Below, piece after piece: positions 25,895 through 34,727 of a stretch of 64,000 nucleotides of DNA (its first letter is position 1; each line of letters begins with the position of its first letter). Source of the DNA: Streptomyces sp. NBC_00306. GTDB taxonomy: Bacteria > Actinomycetota > Actinomycetes > Streptomycetales > Streptomycetaceae. The stretch spans positions 6,200,001-6,264,000 of the forward strand of contig NZ_CP108032.1 of NCBI RefSeq assembly GCF_036169555.1, read 5' to 3'. The notes under the pieces are model-generated. The model ran no database searches. It saw nothing but the letters and a program-made list of their open reading frames with translations, and was not told where the DNA came from. The position numbers and the translations under genes are program-made.

Positions 25895-27037
25895 ATGCCC
25901 GTATTCTCGCTCGATCCGGCTCAGACCGCCTGGTGTGCGGAGCTGCGCACCCTGGCGGCCGAGACGCTCCGCCCGCTGGCGGAGAAGGGCGAACCGGGCC
26001 GGGTGAACCGCCCCCTGGTCGCCGCTCTCGGCGAGCGCGGCCTCCTCGCCCGTCTCTTCGGAGCGGGCGCGCTGGAACTGTGCCTGCTGCGCGAATCGCT
26101 CGCCCACGGCTGCACCGAGGCCGAGACCGCACTCGCCCTCCAGGGGCTCGGCACGTACCCGGTCGTCCAGGCCGGCACCCGCGCCCAGCAGGAACGATGG
26201 CTCCCCGAGGTCATCGCGGGCCGCGCCGTCGCCGCCTTCGCGCTGAGCGAGCCGGACGCCGGCTCGGACGCGGCCGCCCTCGCGCTGCGGGCCGAACCGG
26301 ACGGCGAAGGATGGCGGCTGACCGGCGAGAAGCGCTGGATCTCCAACGCCCCCGAGGCCGACTTCTGCACCGTCTTCGCCCGCACCACCGAGGGCGCGGG
26401 CGCCCGCGGGGTGACCGCCTTCCTCGTACCTGCCGACCGGCCGGGGCTCGGCGGACAGGCGCTGGAGATGCTCTCGCCGCACCCGATCGGGGCCCTGACC
26501 TTCGACGGCGTACCGGTCACCCGGGACGACATGCTCGGCGAGCCCGACCGCGGCTTCCGCGTCGCCATGAACACCCTCAACCTGTTCCGGCCCAGCGTCG
26601 GTGCCTTCGCCGTCGGTATGGCGCAGGCGGCCCTCGACGCCACGGTGGAGCACACCGCCCGCCGCACGGCGTTCGGCGGCCCGCTCAAGGACCTCCAGTC
26701 CGTCGCCCACCGGGTCGCCGAGATGGCGACCCGCACCGAGGCGGCCCGGCTGCTGGTGTACGCGGCGGCCGAGGCGTACGACGACGGCGCCGCCGATGTG
26801 CCCAAGCGCTCCGCGATGGCGAAGCTTCTCGCGACGGAGACGGCGCAGTTCGTCGTCGACGCGGCCGTTCAACTCCACGGCGCGCGTGCGCTGCAGCGTG
26901 GCCATCTGCTGGAGCATCTGTACCGTGAGGTGCGGGCTCCCCGGATCTACGAGGGTGCCACCGAGGTCCAGCGCTCGATCATCGCCAAGGAGCTGTACGC
27001 CGGGAAGCCGCACGCCGCCAAGGAGCCGCCCGTATGA
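25895..27037 (+). CDS. Acyl-CoA dehydrogenase family protein
   Basis: A 380-residue flavoprotein. It shows the FAD-binding FALSEPDAGSDAAAL and WISNAPEADF segments, the RTAFGGPLKDLQSV helix and the final RIYEGATEVQRSIIAKEL. The usual catalytic Glu position near the C-terminus is occupied in APRIYEGATE. ATG 25895 is preferred: GGGGG lies five bases upstream and the length is standard. It is divergent from the aryl-CoA ligase and overlaps ridA (ATGA). It likely oxidises a ring-cleaved or reduced acyl-CoA intermediate. Confidence 0.87.
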   Translation: MPVFSLDPAQTAWCAELRTLAAETLRPLAEKGEPGRVNRPLVAALGERGLLARLFGAGALELCLLRESLAHGCTEAETALALQGLGTYPVVQAGTRAQQERWLPEVIAGRAVAAFALSEPDAGSDAAALALRAEPDGEGWRLTGEKRWISNAPEADFCTVFARTTEGAGARGVTAFLVPADRPGLGGQALEMLSPHPIGALTFDGVPVTRDDMLGEPDRGFRVAMNTLNLFRPSVGAFAVGMAQAALDATVEHTARRTAFGGPLKDLQSVAHRVAEMATRTEAARLLVYAAAEAYDDGAADVPKRSAMAKLLATETAQFVVDAAVQLHGARALQRGHLLEHLYREVRAPRIYEGATEVQRSIIAKELYAGKPHAAKEPPV

Positions 27038-27432
27038 GCCTGCACCGCCACAACCCGGCCGAGCTCTCGCCGCCCACCGGCTTCACGCACGCCGTCACGG
27101 CGACGGGGTCCCGGCTGGTGTTCCTCGCCGGACAGACCTCGCTGGACATGGGCGGGAAGGTCGTGGGGGAGACCCTCACCGAACAGTTCGAGACGGCTCT
27201 GGCCAACCTGCTGACGGCCCTCGCAGGCGCCGGCGGAGCACCGCAGGACCTGGCCCGGGTGACCGTCTACGCCACCGATGTCGAGGACTATCGCGCCCAC
27301 GCGCACGAACTGGGCACCATCTGGCGGCGGTTGGCGGGCCGTGACTATCCCGCGATGGCCGTCATCGGTGTCGTGCGGCTCTGGGACGAGCAGGCGATGG
27401 TGGAGCTCGACGGCATGGCGGTCCTGCCGTAA
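27034..27432 (+). CDS. RidA family protein (Rid/YjgF/UK114)
   Basis: A 132-residue protein of the reactive-intermediate deaminase fold: VFLAGQTSLDM, FETALANLLTALAGAG and VTVYATDVEDY. The classical Rid arginine near position 105 is not obvious, since the C-terminal motif reads YPAMAVIGVVRLWDEQAMVELDGMAV, so deamination may be altered. It overlaps the acyl-CoA dehydrogenase (ATGA). A RidA protein beside aminobenzoyl-CoA enzymes is also reported in Azoarcus and would suit hydrolysis of enamine or imine intermediates. Confidence 0.85.
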   Translation: MSLHRHNPAELSPPTGFTHAVTATGSRLVFLAGQTSLDMGGKVVGETLTEQFETALANLLTALAGAGGAPQDLARVTVYATDVEDYRAHAHELGTIWRRLAGRDYPAMAVIGVVRLWDEQAMVELDGMAVLP

Positions 27433-27444
27433 CGCCCTCCCCGC

Positions 27445-27468
27445 GACGCCGTGACGCCGTGACGCCGT
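27445..27468 (+). repeat. Octamer tandem repeat (GACGCCGT)3
   Basis: Three copies of GACGCCGT in the 63-bp gap between the ridA-like gene and the alpha/beta hydrolase. It is a short slippage-type array with no recognised function. Confidence 0.7.
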
Positions 27469-27495
27469 GACGACCTGGGACCAGGGGGACATGCC

Positions 27496-28341
27496 ATGCC
27501 GGAGATCGAGCTGCGGGCCGGGACGATCGCCTACGAGGACACCGGCGGTTCCGGTCCCGTCGTCGTTCTGCTGCACGGTCTCGTCCACGACGCGACGGTC
27601 TGGCGCAAGGTGATCGCGGATCTGCGCCGGGACCACCGCTGCATCGCCCCGACCCTGCCCTACGGTGCCCACCGCACGCCCATGCGCCCGGACGTCCCGC
27701 TGAGCCCCGACTCCGTCAACGAGCTGATCGCGGAGTTCCTGGACAGGCTCGATCTGCGCGAAGTGACCCTCGTCGAGAGCGACTGCGGACGCGCCCAGAC
27801 CGTCGCCGGCCGGCATCCGGAACGGCTCGCGCGGCTGGTGCTCATCTCCTGCGAGGCCTTCGACAACTACCCGCCCGGTCTGCCGGGCAAGATGATCTCG
27901 GCGGCCTGCAAAGTCCCGGGCGGTGTCGGCCTGCTGGTGCGCACGCTCGCTCTGAAGCCGCTGCGCCGGCTGCCCGTCGGTTTCGGCGCGCTCACCAAGC
28001 ACGGAGTACCGGACGACGTCGTCGACGCCTGGCTGCGGCCGTTGCTGACCGACAAGGCGATCCGGGCCGACTTCCGGCGCTACGGCAACGCCGTCCGCAG
28101 GACCGAACTGCTCGAAGCAGTCGACGGACTGCGGGCCTTCGGCCGTCCCGCCCTGGTGGTCTGGGCCACCGAGGACCGGATGATGCCGCGTGAGCACGGC
28201 CGGCGGCTGGCCGAACTGCTGCCCCGGGGACGCCTGCTGGAGATCGACGACAGCCGTACCCTCGTCGCGGAGGACCAGCCGCAGCGGCTCGCGAGCGCCC
28301 TGCGCGCGTTCACCGCGGAGCCCACCGCCGGGGGCTGTTGA
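27496..28341 (+). CDS. Alpha/beta-hydrolase fold protein with atypical active site
   Basis: A 281-residue protein with the oxyanion motif LLHGLVHDATVW. The nucleophile elbow reads VESDCGRAQ, placing Asp (as in haloalkane-dehalogenase-like members) or another residue where Ser is usual. The acid is in WATEDRMMP. The catalytic-His loop reads IDDSRTLVAEDQP, with no histidine. I recall related actinobacterial proteins with DSYTLIP there, so this may be a subfamily trait. Catalysis is therefore uncertain. The gene follows the aromatic module and may be co-transcribed with it. Confidence 0.75.
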   Translation: MPEIELRAGTIAYEDTGGSGPVVVLLHGLVHDATVWRKVIADLRRDHRCIAPTLPYGAHRTPMRPDVPLSPDSVNELIAEFLDRLDLREVTLVESDCGRAQTVAGRHPERLARLVLISCEAFDNYPPGLPGKMISAACKVPGGVGLLVRTLALKPLRRLPVGFGALTKHGVPDDVVDAWLRPLLTDKAIRADFRRYGNAVRRTELLEAVDGLRAFGRPALVVWATEDRMMPREHGRRLAELLPRGRLLEIDDSRTLVAEDQPQRLASALRAFTAEPTAGGC

Positions 28342-28427
28342 TCGACTGGTGGCGCCGGGTGCCCGGGTTTACCGTCGATGAGTGGACGGAACCGTCTGCT
28401 CACCGCTGTGTGAGGGCACGATGCGCC

Positions 28428-29972
28428 ATGACGAGCTCGCAGCCGACACCCGCCTCGCCGGCCACCACGCCGGACTCCGGCGGAGGCCACGGAATAGCTC
28501 TTCTCGTCATAGCGTCCTGCCAGCTCATGGTGGTTCTCGACATCACCATCGTGAACATCGCGCTCCCCCACATCCAGAGCTCGCTGGACTTCTCCACGAC
28601 GAGCCTGGCCTGGGTGGTCAATGCCTACACCCTGACCTTCGGCGGACTGCTCCTGCTCGGCGGACGCGCAGGTGACATCCTCGGCCGGCGCCGGGTCTTC
28701 ATCTTCGGTGTGCTGCTCTTCGCACTCGCCTCGTTCCTCGGCGGATTCGCCCAGAACGAGGCCCAACTCCTCGCCGCACGCGCCCTCCAGGGCGTCGGCG
28801 GCGCCATCGCGTCGCCGACCGCTCTCTCGCTGATCACCACGACGTTCCCCGAAGGCCCGGCCCGCAACCGGGCGTTCGGCGTGTTCGCGGCCGTGTCCGC
28901 GGGCGGCGGAGCGATCGGCCTGCTCGCGGGCGGCATGCTCGTCGAATGGCTCAACTGGCGCTGGGTGTTCTTCGTCAATGTGCCGATCGCCCTGATCATC
29001 GTGCTGCTGACCCCCCGGCACATCAACGAGTCCGAACGCCACCCCGGAAACTTCGACCTCCTCGGGGCACTGACCTCCACCCTCGGCATGGTCGCGCTGG
29101 TCTACGGCTTCATCCGGGCCGCCCAGGAAGGCTGGCGCGATCCGGTCACGCTCGGCTCGTTCGCGGCGGCGGTGGTGCTGCTCGCGTCGTTCATCATGGT
29201 CGAGCGCCGCTCGTCCCAGCCCATCACACCGCTGCACATGTTCGCCGACCGCAACCGCGCGGGCACGTACGGCATCATGCTGAGCCTCGCGGCAGCGATC
29301 TTCGGCATGTTCTTCTTCCTCACGCTCTTCGTCCAGAACGTCCTCGACTTCAGCCCGCTCATGGCCGGTCTCGCCTTCCTGCCCGTCAGCGCCGTCATCG
29401 CCGTGGGCGCGGGACTTGCCTCCCAACTCCTGCCGAGATTCGGGCCGAAACCCTTCATGGTGACCGGTGCGATCCTCGCCGCGGCGGGGCTCGGCTGGCT
29501 GACGCAGACCGACATCCACTCCACGTATCTCGGCAGCATCCTCGGACCCATGCTGATCTTCAGCCTCGGTATGGGCATGCAGTTCGTCTCGCTGACGCTG
29601 ATGGCGGTCTCGGGAGTGGCGCCGGCCGAGACGGGAGCGGCCTCCGGCCTCCTCAACGCCACCCAGCAGGTGGGCGGTTCACTGGGACTGTCCATCCTGG
29701 TCACGGTGTTCGGCACCGCCAGCCGCAACGAGGCCGAGGACCAGATCGCGGACTTCATGACCAATGCCACCCCCGCGGAACGGCTGATCTTCCAGCGGAC
29801 GGGGCAGCTGCCGGCGCACTGGGGCGACGAGGTGCTGACCTCCGGGGTCTCCGCGGCCTTCGTGGTGGCCGCGATCTTCACGTTGATCGCCGCCGTGATC
29901 GCTCTCCTGGTGATCCAGGTCCGTCCCTCCGACCTGGAACGGCTGAAGGGCGGTGTGACCCCCGGCCCCTGA
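28428..29972 (+). CDS. MFS drug exporter, DHA2-type (14 TM)
   Basis: A 514-residue transporter of the EmrB/QacA group. It has helix 1 with the motif VVLDITIVNIALPHIQ, motif A GRAGDILGRRRVF, and the motif C-like GGGAIGLLAGGMLVEWLNWRW. A terminal cytoplasmic tail follows the fourteenth helix. ATG 28428 follows a GAGGG; an in-frame start upstream would add a non-hydrophobic leader that overlaps the hydrolase gene. Drug or metabolite export is likely; specificity unknown. Confidence 0.87.
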   Translation: MTSSQPTPASPATTPDSGGGHGIALLVIASCQLMVVLDITIVNIALPHIQSSLDFSTTSLAWVVNAYTLTFGGLLLLGGRAGDILGRRRVFIFGVLLFALASFLGGFAQNEAQLLAARALQGVGGAIASPTALSLITTTFPEGPARNRAFGVFAAVSAGGGAIGLLAGGMLVEWLNWRWVFFVNVPIALIIVLLTPRHINESERHPGNFDLLGALTSTLGMVALVYGFIRAAQEGWRDPVTLGSFAAAVVLLASFIMVERRSSQPITPLHMFADRNRAGTYGIMLSLAAAIFGMFFFLTLFVQNVLDFSPLMAGLAFLPVSAVIAVGAGLASQLLPRFGPKPFMVTGAILAAAGLGWLTQTDIHSTYLGSILGPMLIFSLGMGMQFVSLTLMAVSGVAPAETGAASGLLNATQQVGGSLGLSILVTVFGTASRNEAEDQIADFMTNATPAERLIFQRTGQLPAHWGDEVLTSGVSAAFVVAAIFTLIAAVIALLVIQVRPSDLERLKGGVTPGP

Positions 29973-30109
29973 CACCACCCGCCCGTCGTCACCTCCTGCC
30001 ACCACCCCCCCTTACCAGGCCCTTCCGTCCCACGGTCGGCAGGCCGGATGCGGTGTCCCGTGGGGCGCACGAGACTGAGATCATCGCCGGTGACGGAGGA
30101 GGTGATCGT

Positions 30110-31564
30110 GTGCGTGCCGACTCGCCTGACGGAGACGGGGGTGCGTCCCAGGCGGTGGGTCTCGCCGTGCTCGATACGGACATGAAATACCTCTTCGCCG
30201 ACCCGTCCTACTGCCGGATCTCGGGCGAAGTACGCGCGGGTCTGGAGGGCCGCGGCATCAGCGCCCGCGCGGCGCTCAGCGTCGGCGCCGCACCCCTGTC
30301 GGCCGCCGTGCTCGCCGACGGCCACACCCGTTCGTTCGCTACGCCCGCCACACGCTGCACCTGGGAGCGGCTCACCGTCCACGGCGAGGTACTGGGTGTG
30401 GTGGTGCTGGTCACCGAGACCGTCACCACGACCGACCGGCTCCGCATCGCCGAGGCCGCCGACCGGATCGGCACGACCCTGGACGAGCGGGCCACCTCAT
30501 CGGAAGTCGTCAGCTTCCTGCACACCGAACTGGCCGACGCGGCCGCCGTCGACCTGCTGCCGGAGGATCCGGCGGCCCACACCAGCCCCGTGGCGGACCG
30601 GGTGGCCTCCGCCGGGAGGGTCGAACTGCTGCCGGACCACCCGCCCCGGGCCGTCCTGCGCGGCCGCCCGGTCCTCGTCGAAGGACGGCTCGCCCTGCCG
30701 CTCACGCTGAAGGGCCGCGTCCTGGGCGCCGTGACCCTCGCCCGCGCCGAGGGGGACTTCACCGACCGCGATCTGCTGATCGCCCAGTCCGCGGCCCGGC
30801 GGGCGGCCGTCGCCATCGAGCACGCCCGGATGTTCGCCCAGGCCCAGCGCACGGCGGTCGAACTCCAGCGGGCCCTGCTGACCGACCCCGGCCTGCCGCA
30901 CCCCAACCTCCAGCTCGCCACCCGCTACCTGCCCTCGGGCATGGGAACGCTGGTGGGCGGCGACTGGTTCGAGACCGTACGGCTGCACTTCGGCCGCACC
31001 CTGCTGGCCATGGGCGACGTCATGGGCCACGGCGTCGAGGCCGCGGTCGACATGAACAGCTACCGCTCGGCCCTGCGGGACTTCGCCTCCGCCGACCTCC
31101 CGCCGCACCGCGTCCTGCGCCGCCTCGACCAGGACATCTCCGACGCCGACACCCGCCGCCCGGCGACCTGCCTGCTGGCCCGTCTCGACCCCGCCCGAGG
31201 GCTCGCCACCTTCTCCAGCGCCGGCCACCTCCCGCCGGTGGTCTTCAACCGCGAGGGAGTCGGGGACCTGATCCGCGTCCCGGTCGGCCCCCCGCTCGGC
31301 ACGGGCCTCGGCGGCTACGACATCCTGTCCCGCGCCCTCGACCCCGGGGACACGCTCCTGCTGTTCACGGACGGCCTGGTGGAGCGCCGCGGCGAGGACA
31401 TCGACGCCTCCCTCGCCCGCCTGGCCGCGGTCCGCCCCGACCCGAAGGGCTCGCTGGACGACCTGGTGGACGAGGTCCTGCGTGAGCTGGACGCGGCGCA
31501 CGCGGAGGACGACGTGGCCCTGATGGCGGTGAGGATCCGGCGCAAGGCGCCGGGGGAGGAGTGA
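30110..31564 (+). CDS. PAS-GAF-PP2C phosphatase (SpoIIE/RsbU-like)
   Basis: A 484-residue signalling protein. Residues 15-115 form a PAS-like domain starting AVGLAVLDTDMKYLFADPSYC. Residues 125-245 are GAF-like, with a linker helix to the SpoIIE domain (about 265-480). That domain keeps the metal ligands: GGDWFETV, AMGDVMGHG and EDDVALMAVR. Such phosphatases dephosphorylate anti-anti-sigma proteins and so steer stress or developmental sigma factors. GTG 30110 has GGAGGAGG seven bases upstream. No partner kinase is adjacent; one HATPase_c_2 protein lies at 19.5 kb. Confidence 0.87.
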   Translation: MRADSPDGDGGASQAVGLAVLDTDMKYLFADPSYCRISGEVRAGLEGRGISARAALSVGAAPLSAAVLADGHTRSFATPATRCTWERLTVHGEVLGVVVLVTETVTTTDRLRIAEAADRIGTTLDERATSSEVVSFLHTELADAAAVDLLPEDPAAHTSPVADRVASAGRVELLPDHPPRAVLRGRPVLVEGRLALPLTLKGRVLGAVTLARAEGDFTDRDLLIAQSAARRAAVAIEHARMFAQAQRTAVELQRALLTDPGLPHPNLQLATRYLPSGMGTLVGGDWFETVRLHFGRTLLAMGDVMGHGVEAAVDMNSYRSALRDFASADLPPHRVLRRLDQDISDADTRRPATCLLARLDPARGLATFSSAGHLPPVVFNREGVGDLIRVPVGPPLGTGLGGYDILSRALDPGDTLLLFTDGLVERRGEDIDASLARLAAVRPDPKGSLDDLVDEVLRELDAAHAEDDVALMAVRIRRKAPGEE

Positions 31565-31628
31565 GCGTGCGACGCACGGGACGCGGCCGAAGGGCCGAGG
31601 GCGACCGGGGGCTCGTCGCCGGGGGATG

Positions 31629-32012
31629 TCAGCACTGGTCGACGGAGTCCGAGGGGTCCTTCCCGATGTTCACATTGCCGCCCCACACCCAAGCGGTCCG
31701 ATAGGTGGCGGGAGAGGCACTGTCGAAGACCGTTCCCCGGTACCAGATGTCGGTGGTGTAGCCGCCGGCCGTGACGCGGTCGCCTTCCAGGTAGCAGACG
31801 CCGTCCATGTAGAAGCGGTCCACCGTGGGGCCCGTGTTGGTGAGCAGTCTGGCCACGACGAAGGGTCCTGTACGGACGTTGCTGTTCGGCTGCAACGACA
31901 CATAGAACCCCGAAGCCCCCGCGTGGGCGGTCCCCGCGGCGACACCGGTCATGGTGGCGGCTCCTACGAGCGCGAGGCCGGCGGCGGCGAGACGGGTGCG
32001 ATTCCTGGGCAT
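31629..32012 (-). CDS. Small secreted protein, SH3-like
   Basis: A 127-residue exported protein: the signal peptide MPRNRTRLAAAGLALVGAATM...AHA is cut near residue 31. The mature part starts with an SH3b-like strand pattern, NSNVRTGPFVVARLLTNTG, as in bacterial SH3 cell-wall-binding or hydrolase-associated domains. Two cysteines (in GVCYLEG and the C-terminal DQC) could form a disulfide. AAGGAG lies six bases upstream of the ATG. Function unknown; single gene. Confidence 0.7.
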   Translation of the reverse strand: MPRNRTRLAAAGLALVGAATMTGVAAGTAHAGASGFYVSLQPNSNVRTGPFVVARLLTNTGPTVDRFYMDGVCYLEGDRVTAGGYTTDIWYRGTVFDSASPATYRTAWVWGGNVNIGKDPSDSVDQC

Positions 32013-32353
32013 GGGGCGCTCCTTGAAGTGTCTGCGAGGACGGGGCTGTTCGCTCAGGAGACGGGTCCCGCAGGCCTGTCGTATGACACCGGTCTCCCTT
32101 GATTTCGGAGTGGGAGCGGGTGCCATGAGCCCCTGCCGTCCTGCGTCACAGGTGAGAGTCCGTCAGGGGTGATCTGCCGGGTCTGTCCCCGGTTCTCCCG
32201 CGTTGCGAGATCCCTTGAGGAGGAGAAGAGTGGTTCTTGTATCGCCTGTGCATCGTTGAGCTGTAGATCTCCATGCCACGGGCAGTCGCCGCCTTCAGAA
32301 CCGGGTTCCTCGGGGCGCCAAGAAAGTACGTGCAGAGCACACTTGGAACAGCC
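32013..32353. other. Gap with no annotated gene; possible short leader ORF
   Basis: This 341-bp gap separates two genes for exported proteins. A strong GAGGAGGAG (32217-32225) is followed by GTG 32230 and a nine-codon frame ending in TGA at 32259, a candidate leader peptide upstream of the repeat protein gene. I see no tRNA or clear terminator. Confidence 0.35.
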
Positions 32354-33952
32354 ATGTCGAGAACTGCCCAGCAACAAGTCTTCCGTTTCGTCGGTGCCTC
32401 CTGCCTGGCTGCGGCGCTCGCGCTGTCGCCGGGCCTGGCGAGTGCTGAGGCAGCACCCCAAGCACGCGCTGAAGCAGCGACCGCGCTGCCGGCCGCACCA
32501 AGTCCTCCTTCTCCACCGCCGGCGGAAGAAGAGCAGCCTCCGCCGCCCCCGCAGGAGCAGGAGCAGCCGCCTCCGCCGCCCCAGGAGGAGCAGGAGCAGC
32601 CACCGCCTCCGCCCCCGCAGGAGGAGCAGCAGCCTCCACCTCCGCCCCAGGAGGAGGAGCAGCAGCCCCCGCCGCCCCAGGAGGAAGAGCAGCAGCCCCC
32701 GCCGCCCCCGGCGGAGCAGGAGGCGGACTTGAAGAAGCTGACTCCTGACCTGAAGAAGGACGTTCAGGAACTGACGAATCAGCAGGACGCCCCACAAGAG
32801 CTCAAGGAGACGGCAACCAAGCTGAACGACACGCTCAAGGTGATCGAGAACCCGAACACACCGCTCGCAGAGCGGGTCACGCTGGCGAACATCGTGAAGC
32901 AGTCGTCGGACGTCCTGGCGAATGTCGACAAGTCGAATGCGTCGCCCGAGGTGAAGGCGGCAGTGACCAACACCGTGGAGCAGTCGACGGATGTCCTGGT
33001 GGATGTCGGGAAGTCGGATGCGCCCTCGTCGGTCAAGGTGGCCGTGAACAACACCGTGGAGACGACGACGAGTGTCCTCGTGGACGTGCTGAAGTCGGAT
33101 GCGCCGTCGTCGGTGAAGGTCGCGGTGACGAACACGGTGAAGACGACCACGAGCGTGCTGGTGGACGTGCTGAAGTCGGACGCGCCGTCGTCGGTCAAGA
33201 TCGCTGTGTCGAACACGGTGAAGCAGTCGACGAGCGTGCTGGTCGACGTCCTGAAGTCCAATGCTTCGCCCGCAGTCAAGATCGCTGTGACGAACACGGT
33301 GGAGACGACGACGAGCGTTCTGGTCGACGTGCTGAAGTCGGACGCGTCGCCGTCGGTGAAGGTCGCGGTGACGAACACGGTGAAGACGACCACGAGTGTG
33401 CTGGTGGACGTGCTGAAGTCGGACGCGCCGTCGTCCGTGAAGGTCGCGGTGACGAACACCGTGGAGACGACGACGAGTGTCCTGGTCGACGTCCTGAAGT
33501 CCGGTGCGTCGCCGGCGGTGAAGGTCGCGGTGACGAACACGGTGAAGACGACGACGAGCGTTCTGGTGGACGTGCTGAAGTCGGACGCGTCGCCGGCGGT
33601 GAAGGTCGCGGTGACGAACACTGTGGAGACGACGACGAGTGTCCTGGTGGACGTGCTGAAGTCGGATGCGCCGTCGTCGGTCAAGGTGTCGGCGACCAAT
33701 GTCGTGAAGTCGACGTCGGAGATCCTGGTTGCTTCTCTGAAGGCTGGTACGCCACCGGCGCAGCAGAAGGCGGCAACGAACTTTGCGAACCAGGTGAACA
33801 ACACGCTGAAGGCGGCCCAGAACCCGAAATCCTCGTCCGAGCAACGGTCTGAGGCAACAAAGAAGCTGACCCAGTGGGACGACTCGCTTCCGAAGTGCCT
33901 GCAACAGAACCCGTTCCAGGAGTGCGTGGCCTCGGCGACAACTGGCCAGTGA
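32354..33952 (+). CDS. Secreted protein with Pro/Glu/Gln linker and 27-residue repeats
   Basis: A 532-residue exported protein I do not recognise. A signal peptide ends near ALSPGLASA (residue 31). Residues 55-130 form a Pro-rich linker of PPPPPQEEE units that could span the cell wall. From about residue 196 to 466 it carries about ten tandem copies of a 27-residue unit, of the form VKVAVTNTVETTTSVLVDVL then KSDAPS. The units look amphipathic alpha-helical. The C-terminal 60 residues are Asn/Ser/Gln-rich and hold two cysteines. No enzyme motif is seen. An upstream ATG at 32273 is possible but would break the signal peptide. Confidence 0.75.
   Translation: MSRTAQQQVFRFVGASCLAAALALSPGLASAEAAPQARAEAATALPAAPSPPSPPPAEEEQPPPPPQEQEQPPPPPQEEQEQPPPPPPQEEQQPPPPPQEEEQQPPPPQEEEQQPPPPPAEQEADLKKLTPDLKKDVQELTNQQDAPQELKETATKLNDTLKVIENPNTPLAERVTLANIVKQSSDVLANVDKSNASPEVKAAVTNTVEQSTDVLVDVGKSDAPSSVKVAVNNTVETTTSVLVDVLKSDAPSSVKVAVTNTVKTTTSVLVDVLKSDAPSSVKIAVSNTVKQSTSVLVDVLKSNASPAVKIAVTNTVETTTSVLVDVLKSDASPSVKVAVTNTVKTTTSVLVDVLKSDAPSSVKVAVTNTVETTTSVLVDVLKSGASPAVKVAVTNTVKTTTSVLVDVLKSDASPAVKVAVTNTVETTTSVLVDVLKSDAPSSVKVSATNVVKSTSEILVASLKAGTPPAQQKAATNFANQVNNTLKAAQNPKSSSEQRSEATKKLTQWDDSLPKCLQQNPFQECVASATTGQ
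32941..33752 (+). repeat. About ten tandem 81-bp coding repeats
   Basis: Each unit encodes 27 residues. Neighbouring units alternate between a KTTTS and an ETTTS form, as if duplication occurred in pairs. The first and last units are the most diverged, the usual pattern of internal expansion by unequal crossing-over. Copy number may be wrong in short-read assemblies. Confidence 0.85.
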
Positions 33953-34463
33953 AATACCGGTACCTGCATCGGATTCCAGCAAGGACCGGGGAGCGGCCCC
34001 GGCAGTGCCCGCGGAAGGTGCGCTGCACAAGGGGGCCGCTCCTTCGTCCGGTCCTCCGTGCACGCTGAACGCGCCCGCTGGAGGAAACCCGCCCTGCGGA
34101 GATACGCCTCCGGCGGGGGGACTTCCGCGCCGGCGCGTCTTCATCGGTGCGTGCCGGCCCTGCGGGTCGCTGCTCGCCTTGGAGTGCGGACAGCCGGCGA
34201 CCGGGGTGGATCAGGAACGGCAGACGGCGCTTGCGCCGTTCGCGAGTGCCGGCCGTGAGTGGGGTTGGTGCGGGGGCTCCCCTCCCGGCGGTGCAGACCG
34301 GGCCCAGGCAGGTCGTTCGTACAGTGGCGCGCTCCACCTTGACGACCTGAACCACGCCCGCTTCACGGTGCGCGGGTCGACGGCAGGCGGGATGGGAGCT
34401 GGGGAGAGTGGTGGGCGAGGGTGATCGTTGACGCGCTCAGGGCGACGCGTCAGGATGCGTGTC
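33953..34463. other. 511-bp gap, no gene recognised
   Basis: This is GC-rich sequence between the repeat-protein gene and the small membrane protein. Open frames on both strands are Pro/Arg/Gly-rich and lack a ribosome-binding site or conserved pattern. A short palindrome (TACCGGTA) follows the repeat gene's stop. Nothing else is supported. Confidence 0.6.
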
Positions 34464-34727
34464 ATGCAGCTCAGTGCCCAGGCCATCCATGGCGGTCAAG
34501 TGTTCCTGTTGATCTGGGGAGTGGTCGCACTGCTCATGGGGTCGGTACTCTCCTCGCAGAAGGGGTCCGGCTGGTTCCGCGAAGTGGTCAGGTCCGGGCT
34601 CCAGGGGTGGCCCGCGCAGCAGGCCCGTGCGCAGGACTTCGGTGGTGTGCGAGTGATAGGCGCCATGCTTGCAGTAGCAGGCCTGACGGGACTGGTGGCG
34701 GCCGTCGCCCTGCTGACACGAGGCTAG
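34464..34727 (+). CDS. Small membrane protein, unknown
   Basis: An 87-residue protein with two hydrophobic helices, roughly residues 10-28 (GGQVFLLIWGVVALLMGSV) and 62-82, linked by a short basic-aromatic loop (GSGWFREVVRSG). ATG 34464 has AGGA eight bases upstream; ATG 34455 is in frame as an alternative. Such small two-helix proteins are common in Streptomyces accessory regions. I recognise no family. Confidence 0.5.
   Translation: MQLSAQAIHGGQVFLLIWGVVALLMGSVLSSQKGSGWFREVVRSGLQGWPAQQARAQDFGGVRVIGAMLAVAGLTGLVAAVALLTRG

Noticed and set aside
28946..30109. Long upstream extension of the GAF-SpoIIE phosphatase frame across the MFS gene
   Set aside because: It runs out of frame through a clear transporter gene; GTG 30110 with GGAGGAGG gives the natural start.
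32779..33969. A 396-codon repetitive frame on the - strand opposite the repeat protein
   Set aside because: It is the mirror of the 81-bp coding repeats; the + frame has a signal peptide, a sensible start and the expected codon bias.
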